A DNA stretch of 64,000 nt from Nemertoderma westbladi. Its lineage: Eukaryota; Xenacoelomorpha; Nemertodermatida; Nemertodermatidae. The position numbers were made by a program, and so were the translations under genes. Within the stretch, counting starts at the first letter, position 1. Each line of letters starts with the position of its first letter. Positions 57,346 through 64,000 of this stretch are shown piece by piece. The notes under the pieces are model-generated. The model made no database searches. It worked only from the letters and a program-made list of their open reading frames with translations, and had not been told where the DNA came from. The stretch covers positions 1 through 64,000 of the forward strand of contig JAUCBJ010004614.1 of assembly GCA_032718475.1 (NCBI GenBank), given 5' to 3'.

Positions 57346-57918
57346 AACTTCACTATCTCTTACTTTACTACTACACCCCTCTCTAGTTGACACACTGTCT
57401 CTACTACGGCTGGGTCTATTCACCCCCGCCTCTCTCTCTACTACTGCGTGGCCTATCAGGCCCACCTCGGGTTTGCTCAACCCCGCTACCTCCTGCTTAC
57501 CAACTACGTGGCCTACCAGGCCGCCGTCGGGTTGGTTTAACCCCGCTACTTCCTGCCTACTAACTACGTGGCCTTCCAGGCCGCCGTCTGCCGGGCTATA
57601 CACGTCTGACACGTTCACATTAATAGCACCATTCCCAATATTATTTGTTAAATCAATTAAATTATTAGAATTTGAAACGGGATTATTATTTAAATTAGAA
57701 TTATTTGAATTATTCTGAATATTTGAACTAATATTATTATTTGAATTTAAATTTAAATTTCTGGGTAAAATATTTCCTGTAATAAAGGGATTAGGGTTAT
57801 TTACTACGGTACTATTAATATTAACTATTTCTAATGTACTATTACTACCCCCCCCCCCCGCCCGTACGGCTACACCAGTTCTGGTTCTCTCGCCCGGTGT
57901 ATGTAAGTGGGGTCTCAC
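57238..57918 (-). CDS. Asn-rich low-complexity Gag segment
   Basis: 226-codon frame overlapping the coiled-coil ORF upstream by about 70 bp. Contains an Asn/Ser/Ile-rich run, then three diverged repeats of GGLEGHVVSRQEVAGLNQP type. Its relation to the coiled-coil ORF (one-base shift near a C13 run at 57848) suggests one interrupted gag. No function assigned. Confidence 0.45.
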   Translation of the reverse strand: MRPHLHTPGERTRTGVAVRAGGGGSNSTLEIVNINSTVVNNPNPFITGNILPRNLNLNSNNNISSNIQNNSNNSNLNNNPVSNSNNLIDLTNNIGNGAINVNVSDVYSPADGGLEGHVVSRQEVAGLNQPDGGLVGHVVGKQEVAGLSKPEVGLIGHAVVEREAGVNRPSRSRDSVSTREGCSSKVRDSEVRCGEWGGGATGAPPQKISGERGGGERMPHKRGVEV

Positions 57919-59074
57919 TCTCTGATAGTTCCAACCGCGCCAGTTCTAGTCGGCGCTGATTCAGTTTGGCTTGATATTGCGTAAGCCTCTCTAGCTGGGC
58001 ACGCAAATCATCCCGCACGTGCTTACTCTCTATCTCTCTCTCTCGTATACTCTGCTCGGTCAACTCTGCCTTTCTCGCAATCGTCTCATACCACCTCGCC
58101 GGCTCGCTCTCTACTCTCATCTCCCGCTCTCTACACTCCTCGGCTCTCTCTCTACACTCCTCGGCTTTCTCTCTATACTCCCTCGCCAACTCTCCTAACC
58201 TCTCTGAAAATGCGGTTTCCTCTCTCAATTGTCTCTCTAACTCATTCTGCTCATTCGCCACCATTTCTAATTTATACGTCAGAATCTCCCGCACCCTTCT
58301 TTCTTTTGCGGAGGATGTAGCAGACTTATCGGTTGCGACGGACTCCCGTCGCCCCTCCGTCCCACCAACTTTCCCCCGCCTCCCGGAACTTCCTCCGACC
58401 GACGAGACCGAATCCTCGGGTTTAACCTCGGATTCGCCCTCCTCAGGTCTCTTCCAACCCACTAATTTTACTCCCCAGGCATCGACTAAGTATGGCCCTA
58501 CGTACACTACGCTAGGTTCCATATCCCCACATTCCCATAGTTCAAACAGTTCGCTGGCAACCCCTTTTGCTCTCTCCTCGGCTAGTTCTCTCTGCCCAAA
58601 ACGCATTAGGTAATCAAAGTGTCTGTTCGACTCACCTAGTCGTTTCCTCAATCTCACCTCGTCTATCTTCGCCCCTCCTTTGGCCTCTCTCAGTTGCTTC
58701 CGGGTCGCGAGGTAGGCTCGTCGGAGCCGGTCGCTGACTCCGACGTCCTCGTCGCCGACATCTCCTCTATCCTTCCGTGTCCGGCGTCGTACCGGCGGCC
58801 CCACCGTCGCCGTTCCGGTGGACCGTCCGTCGTCCTCGGCCTGTGGCTGGCCGGCGACATCGGTACGTCGACCCTCGCTCCGCGTCGACTCGTCTTTCTC
58901 TTTTTCGACTCCCGACTCGTCCTCTCCTTGTAGACGGCCCCCCTCATCTTGGATCGCCGGATCGTTCGTCGACGGATCCGGCGTCGTGGGTTGATACCGT
59001 CTCGCCGTGGCCTCGCGGATCGTTAGATCGTCGTCCGGGGTCCGCGGCGGTGTCGCTTCTCCTTCTCGACTCAT
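57845..59074 (-). CDS. Gag-like coiled-coil protein (non-autonomous BEL-like)
   Basis: 409 aa from an ATG about 50 bp inside the 5' LTR, the expected position for gag. N-terminal 110 residues are acidic and disordered-looking. A middle globular part (FDYLMRFGQRELAEERAKGV, then VVYVGPYLVDAWGVKLVGW) follows. The C-terminal 150 residues are a strong coiled coil (EYREKAEECRERAEECRERE). The layout resembles the N-terminal part of BEL Gag at 39-41.6 kb without close sequence similarity. GC content is higher than in the neighbourhood. Confidence 0.65.
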   Translation of the reverse strand: MSREGEATPPRTPDDDLTIREATARRYQPTTPDPSTNDPAIQDEGGRLQGEDESGVEKEKDESTRSEGRRTDVAGQPQAEDDGRSTGTATVGPPVRRRTRKDRGDVGDEDVGVSDRLRRAYLATRKQLREAKGGAKIDEVRLRKRLGESNRHFDYLMRFGQRELAEERAKGVASELFELWECGDMEPSVVYVGPYLVDAWGVKLVGWKRPEEGESEVKPEDSVSSVGGSSGRRGKVGGTEGRRESVATDKSATSSAKERRVREILTYKLEMVANEQNELERQLREETAFSERLGELAREYREKAEECRERAEECREREMRVESEPARWYETIARKAELTEQSIREREIESKHVRDDLRAQLERLTQYQAKLNQRRLELARLELSESETPLTYTGRENQNWCSRTGGGGG

Positions 59075-59125
59075 CTTTACTTTAGTAGCTGTCAGTCACA
59101 GTCTCGGCAGGCCTAGAGTTGAGAC

Positions 59126-59676
59126 TGTGACGGGATCGATGGATCCCGATTTATCCAGTTTGGGTTTCTATACGCGTCCCCGCCGTGTGAGTGAAAAGGG
59201 TTGTTGTAAGTCCTTCTGATGTTGCTGATACAGTGATGCGGTTGATAGTATAATATATACATGAGATAGCACCAGTATAATAGAACTAGTTGTATAAGTA
59301 TACTGATGACGGCGGCGACGGTTACAAAGTGTCACCGTCGTGCCACTACCTAATCGAACGACTGAGTAAACTGAATGAACTGATTGCTGTCAACTGGTAT
59401 ATATTGCACGGGTTGGCCTTGTTACTGTACCTAGCCGGTGCCTTCCCTCCCATTGGCTAATATCCTACTTGTCACCCTTTGCCCCCCTCTGAAGTGCTTC
59501 CCTTCGCCCTTGCTATTCTCTCTCTGTCAGGGGTGTGGCCCCTGACCCCTATTGTGTGTTTCTCCTTCCCACTTTATTGGGGTGACACGAGGTTGATATT
59601 GGTAATCAACCTCGTGCTCCCAATATTGCTTAACGGCTTACTTTGTGGGGTGTTAGCGGAATTGAATACGCTAACA
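59126..59676 (-). repeat. 5' LTR of non-autonomous element
   Basis: Pairs with 53289-53837. On the minus strand starts TGTTAGCG and ends GATCCCGTCACA. Confidence 0.95.
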
Positions 59677-60275
59677 CTGTCCTCCCATGAAAGGATCCGG
59701 ACATCCACCTATAGATATTAAGCTCTCCTCCCGTAAAGGGATATGGACATCCACCTATAGATATTACAGTATTAGGCTGTCCTCCCGTAAAGGGATCCGG
59801 ACATAATCCACCTATAGATATTAGGCTGTCCTCCCGTAAAGGGATCCGGACATCCGCCTATAGATATTAGGCTGTCCTCCCGTAAAGGGATCCGGACATC
59901 CGCCTGTATATTGGGCTGTCCTCCCGTAAAGGGATCCGGACATCCGCCTGTAGATATTAGGTTGTCCTCCTGTGAAGGGATCCGGACATCCGCCTGTATA
60001 TTAGGCTGTCCTCCCGTAAAGGGATCCGGACATCCGCCTGTAGATATTAGGCTGTCCTCCCGTGAAGGGATCTGGACATCCGCCTGTATATTAGGCTGTC
60101 CTCCCGTAAAGGGATCCGGACACCCGCCTGTAGATATTAGGCTGTCCTCCCATGAAGGGATCCGGACATCCGCCTGTAGATATTAGGCTGTCCTCCCGTA
60201 AAGGGATCCGGACACCCGCCTGTAAATATTAGGCTGTCCTCCCGTAAAGGGATCCGGACATCCGCCTAAGCCCAT
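59677..60275. repeat. 44/46-bp satellite, right part
   Basis: About 13 units of CTCCCGTAAAGGGATCCGGA, CATCCGCCTGTA and (GA)TATTAGGCTGT. From about 59904 units of 44 bp (without GA) and 46 bp alternate, giving a 90-bp dimer, which explains the open frame across it. Continuous with 53205-53288 before the LTR element inserted. Confidence 0.93.
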
Positions 60276-60593
60276 AGGCTGTCTCCCCCTTACTGCCTTA
60301 AGGGATTCGGATAAACAGATAGATGCGTAATTTTACAGATATAACAGCAGTAAAGCCGTTGCCAAAATAATTGCATTATTATTAACATGAGTTTCGGTAT
60401 AATGTACGAATACATATATGCCATACAGTATGTTATATACAAGAACAATGTATTTTATATTTCGCGACTAAAAACTCCTAGTAACTCGTAAGGAGAGAAA
60501 AAAAACCGAAAGACTTCGGAAATAAGAATAATTCTGTAATTAAGTGAAAGATGAAAGTACAGAAGCTTATGTACACCAAAGTATAATATAATG
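60276..60593. other. Spacer between satellite and repeat A'
   Basis: AT-rich, no ORF or repeat family recognised. Confidence 0.5.
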
Positions 60594-61047
60594 AAAAAAA
60601 TTTTTTAGAATGCTATCCAAATATTTCTCCCTTGGTGAAAATATTAACAAACAATAAGTCAGTATAATATTTATAGTATTATGCAATGTTGGAATGAACG
60701 TTTCAGTGAACCCAATATTTGTCAATATACGGTGAGCAGTCAGCTCCATTACTTACACTGCTAGTAACCTACCTGCACCTTGAAGCTCTGATAGGACGTT
60801 GCCTTAGCAACGATATTCTGGCTTTGGGCTTGGCTGCCCAGAGTGATTTACAAACCTGGTTGTTCCTATAGACCATATGCTGATACACAACCTCCAAGGG
60901 AGGGGAAATGGCTCTGGTCCAGGTTGATATACGAGTCTGGTTATTCCTGCCGAGCAAATGCTAATACACACACACCCCTCCAAGGAAGGGAAAATAGTCA
61001 CATAGGATGTCGCTGCAAAACCAATTACCTTTTTCAATTGGGTATTA
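60594..61047. repeat. 455-bp repeat A' (right copy)
   Basis: Near-identical to 26746-27200, same orientation. Copy B of the duplicated block starts directly after it. Confidence 0.88.
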
Positions 61048-63540
61048 TTTTGTCTCAACTTTTATTCTTAAATTGTTGCATTTTCGCTGGAATATACTGT
61101 ACCCCAAAATTCGTAGAAAATTGAGTACTTTTTTTTCTACTAAAATGTTTGCACGTAATTTGAGCAAAATCCATTCAAACACACAAAAGTTATCGCAACT
61201 TTAGTGTCTGCAAGTCGTAGGCCTATATATCCTATATTGGTTTATGTTGTTAAGCGGCTCTCTCTAGTTACGTAATAAATATTCGAGAACACTAATTATT
61301 CAACATTGAATAAGGCAGCATCAGGATTCAGGAGTTAAAGTGTAAAGTAATTTGAATTGCAGTAACAATGGAAGTAATATAGGAAAATACTGCAGTTCAA
61401 TTTATTTTGTAACACTAAATGGCTCTATCTTCTATTAAAGATTTAAGAAACAAAAAGTACCAATTTAAGAATAAAATTACGTATAACATTGGGAAAAATG
61501 TAGAATACTTTTCTCAATATTTTTGACCCTTTATCAACCTAGCTGGCGCCCGGTTAATAAAATACCTCGAGAATTAGTGAAAACAGGTTCAACATTTTTC
61601 CCAAGTAATACATAATTATATTATCATTATCAGCTGTCAAGTTCTTAATAACGTGAATATTGTTGGGCTTTATAAGTTGTTTTTGACAAGATGTTTGAAT
61701 CACAATAATTAATTATACTGTACTAAACGAACATCCCCACCCCCTGTTGAAATAATAATGATACATTTTGCTACCTTTACATAAAGCGCCCTCATTTGAT
61801 TACGGGTACTATTGGTCGATGTTTGTTATATTCAGTTATCATACAGCAGCTAATCGGCCAAATTTGTTAAATATGGAGTTGACAATGTTTTGATAATTAC
61901 AGAAAATTTTATTAGAGTGGCTTCACAAATCAACTAATGAAACTGAATCGCTTTTACGGTAAATTTACAAGAAAACATAAGAATGATTATTTCACCAATA
62001 CTCAAAACCTCGACAAAAATTCCAAATTAACAAAGAATATCAATAAATGTCCATTAATTTAATAATAGGCTAATACAACAACCATTTTTAGCCACCCCGT
62101 GTGTATTTTTTCTGTTTGCTGCTCCTACTGTATAACGCTTCTATCTCTGTGTCGGGGCCCCTTTTGTAAAGGCTCGTCCTCTTCTATCTCTATGCAGGGC
62201 TGTTTCGCCAAATGATGCACTTTTAGGGCTTCTTCTCTCTGGGCCTGATTTCCCAGTTTTAGGGTCTGTTTCGCCAGAACCTTTTGTTTTCGATCTTCTA
62301 TCTCTATCCAGGGCCGCTTCTCCAAAAGCTGCTTTAGCTCTTCTATCTCTAAACAGCGCCCGATTTTTAGATCTTCTATCGATATCCGAGGCCGTGTTGA
62401 CTAAAGCTTCTGCCATTACAACAATACATAGGCCTATCACTAGAACCACCATCATCTTCCCCTTTTCCCCCATTCTCTTCACCTAAAAAATAGATTATGA
62501 ACAGTATTTATGCATATGTGTGTATGCAAGAGTTCATGCGTCCGAGTTATTGAACTGAAATTGTTATTAAGTACAGTAGACCAATAGTACTAAAATTTTA
62601 CATCAATTTAACACTTTTGACCAGAAATATCAAGGATCGCAGGTGCGGTTTTCAACCCAAGGTGACCCAGATGGGCACATCGCTTCTATTTGAAAAAGGG
62701 ATAGTAAAAGTGTCTGAAACATTGATTGATTCAAACAATGATTCAAAACATGGAATCATACTGTAATTTTTTTATAATTTTGGGTCATTGTCAAATTTGA
62801 GAATTTGGTACGAACACGGATGAATTGAAAATTAATTTTGGATCACCCCACCTCCTTAACCACAGTATTAGGCCTACAGTAAGTCGGTAAAAGACAACTC
62901 TTTGTTGAATAAACATACATAAATCTCAAAAAATTATTAGTCAATTGAAAATACCGCCATATTTCCCCTAAAGGTTTGAGAGTGTCTTGTTAGAGAAACT
63001 TGTACTATCCTTCTTTCAACATGCCCCGCCCATATGTGTCGCCTACATACAGTAGATGTTTCCGGGCTCCCGGACTATAAGTCCAACCTGTTCTGGAGGT
63101 TTCCTTGAAGACTTGACTGAAATTTTTCCCAATCACTCTCGTATAAAGTTCCTTAAATAATTTATTTAATGTTTCTTAATTTTGTAAGGAAATGCTTCCT
63201 CTTGATTTGTGTGCGCTGTATATAGGGCTTACCCCTACAGTATAGGCCTATTATATGGATACATGTACGACAGATGCATTTAAGCCTACTGGTATAATCG
63301 AAAACGATTCATTTACAATTAAAATTGTCAGTTACACCGTGTGGGTGTACACAAGTATTATACAGCTATCTCAGTTATTTCAATATGTGCGTGGAGTATT
63401 TACGGTGGGTGCAGTATTATGTTACATCATAGGCCTAATCATCATACAGTACATACTGTACTGTATTGTCTTATTAATGAGAATGGCAGTATGTCCTGAA
63501 ACTCCAGATGTTGTGATTATATTATCCTAAATGCAAAACA
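61048..63540. repeat. Duplicated block, copy B
   Basis: Collinear with parts of 15585-20480 (left-edge TTTTATTCTTAAATTGTT, peptide ORF, CTTTCAACATGCCCC segment), lacking the insertions of copy A. The segment 63270-63512 is inverted relative to copy A. Confidence 0.8.
62141..62482 (-). CDS. Putative secreted dibasic-rich peptide precursor, copy B
   Basis: 113 aa, about 85-90% identical by eye to copy A at 17603-17941. Same signal-like start (MMVVLVIGLCIVVMAEA), the DIDRRSK, FRDRRAK, LDRDRRSK and HRDRR motifs, and the same acceptor-like TTTTTTAG|GTGAAG before the ATG. Differences include loss of the DPDGN segment in frame and a longer C-terminus (RGRAFTKGAPTQR). An in-frame internal deletion with the frame kept favours, but does not prove, coding. 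Confidence 0.45.
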   Translation of the reverse strand: MKRMGEKGKMMVVLVIGLCIVVMAEALVNTASDIDRRSKNRALFRDRRAKAAFGEAALDRDRRSKTKGSGETDPKTGKSGPERRSPKSASFGETALHRDRRGRAFTKGAPTQR

Positions 63541-63732
63541 ATGTTCCTTTGAAGAGGCAGTTGATTTACATCTTCTATCTCTATCCATGGCCGCTTCTCC
63601 AAAAGCTGCTTTAGCTCTTCTATCTATAGACAGTGCCCGTTTTTTAGATCTTCTATCGATATCCGAGGCCGTGTTGATTAAAGCTTCTGTCATTACAACA
63701 ATACATAGGCCTACCACTAGAACCGCCATCAT
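63517..63732 (-). pseudogene. Secreted peptide precursor, truncated copy C
   Basis: 71-codon frame. Signal-like start (MMAVLVVGLCIVVMTEA) and the first three dibasic motifs are kept. The sequence then breaks after MDRDRRCK into unrelated sequence shared with the end of copy B. The upstream ATG is lost (GTGAAATAAATTAGG replaces GTGAAGAGAATGGGG), so any product would begin at the second Met. The acceptor-like TTTTTTAG|GTGAAA is kept. Confidence 0.5.
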
Positions 63733-64000
63733 TGTCCCATTTTCCCTAATTTATTTCACCTAAAAAATAAACTAGAACGCCATCAAGGTGGCTTTGAACG
63801 AACCTGTCTTAAACATTCTCCAAGAAACAGATGGGATTGGAAGATGCAAACCAAGAATGACTTTCATCAACCAAAAAACTGTCTCCCATTTAATGTAATA
63901 GTCGCCTAGGCAAGCAAATAATAATCACAATTACTGCGATGTATGAAATGTTATCCTTATCCGTAACCTGGGAAACGGCAGTTTATTCTGCGGAGGGGTC
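63733..64000. other. Window end, unassigned
   Basis: No ORF or repeat identified apart from the acceptor-like site just upstream of copy C. Confidence 0.4.

Larger units (their letters stand above)
53289..59676 (-). mobile_element. Non-autonomous BEL-like LTR element, 6.4 kb
   Basis: LTRs 53289-53837 and 59126-59676, flanked by CTGTC (53284-53288 and 59677-59681). Minus-strand gag-like ORFs, no protease, RT or integrase anywhere inside. A polypurine tract lies at the 3' LTR. It must have moved with enzymes from another element. LTR divergence is about 3-4% by eye, older than the BEL insertion at 31-52 kb. Confidence 0.9.

Noticed and set aside
63255-63530. 91-codon hydrophobic plus-strand ORF
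   Set aside because: It lies in the segment inverted between copies A and B; the matching segment in copy A does not keep the frame.

Overview
The window is eukaryotic and almost certainly animal. It carries two conserved single-copy genes, GMPPB (GDP-mannose pyrophosphorylase B, minus strand, intronless) and SF3A1 (splicing factor 3A subunit 1, plus strand, two exons). Both read very close to animal orthologues, and SF3A1 has canonical GT-AG splice sites and an AATAAA signal. Everything else is repeats and transposable elements of animal type: DIRS-like tyrosine-recombinase retrotransposon, BEL/Pao LTR elements, LINEs, a TTAA-targeting piggyBac-like element, tRNA-derived SINEs and hairpin MITEs. 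The palindrome TAGGCCTA occurs about two dozen times where about one is expected. A marine invertebrate, perhaps an echinoderm or hemichordate, is my guess; the sequence does not prove it.

Layout. 0-15 kb: gene-poor flank, GMPPB, a cluster of small TIR/hairpin elements and a SINE, SF3A1, then a 4.2-kb minisatellite starting about 20 bp after the SF3A1 poly(A) signal. 15-21 kb: a block (copy A) that recurs at 61-63.5 kb (copy B). Each copy contains a small minus-strand ORF for a putative secreted, dibasic-rich peptide, and a third truncated copy lies at 63.5-63.7 kb. 21-27 kb: decayed LTR-type element, a LINE fragment, short direct repeats.

27-53 kb: a nested insertion stack. A DIRS-like element (RT, RNase H, gag-like zinc knuckle and tyrosine recombinase, all minus strand) is split inside its RT by a 21-kb BEL/Pao LTR retrotransposon with near-identical LTRs and a perfect 5-bp target duplication (AACAC). 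Between the BEL 5' LTR and gag lies a 16-bp minisatellite of about 4 kb. That array is split at a TTAA site by a 3.6-kb piggyBac-like element, which itself carries a 5'-truncated LINE.

53-60 kb: a second, pol-less BEL-like LTR element (6.4 kb, 5-bp duplication CTGTC) sits inside a 44/46-bp satellite. Near its 3' LTR is a module of short hairpins that recurs, with stem-preserving substitutions, beside the decayed LTR at 21.3 kb. 60-64 kb: a 455-bp repeat shared with 26.7 kb, then copy B and the third peptide-gene copy.

Only GMPPB and SF3A1 are confident cellular genes. The peptide ORFs are the best candidates for something undescribed. Most retroelement ORFs carry frameshifts or stops, although the BEL LTRs are young; either the element mutated or the assembly has indel errors.
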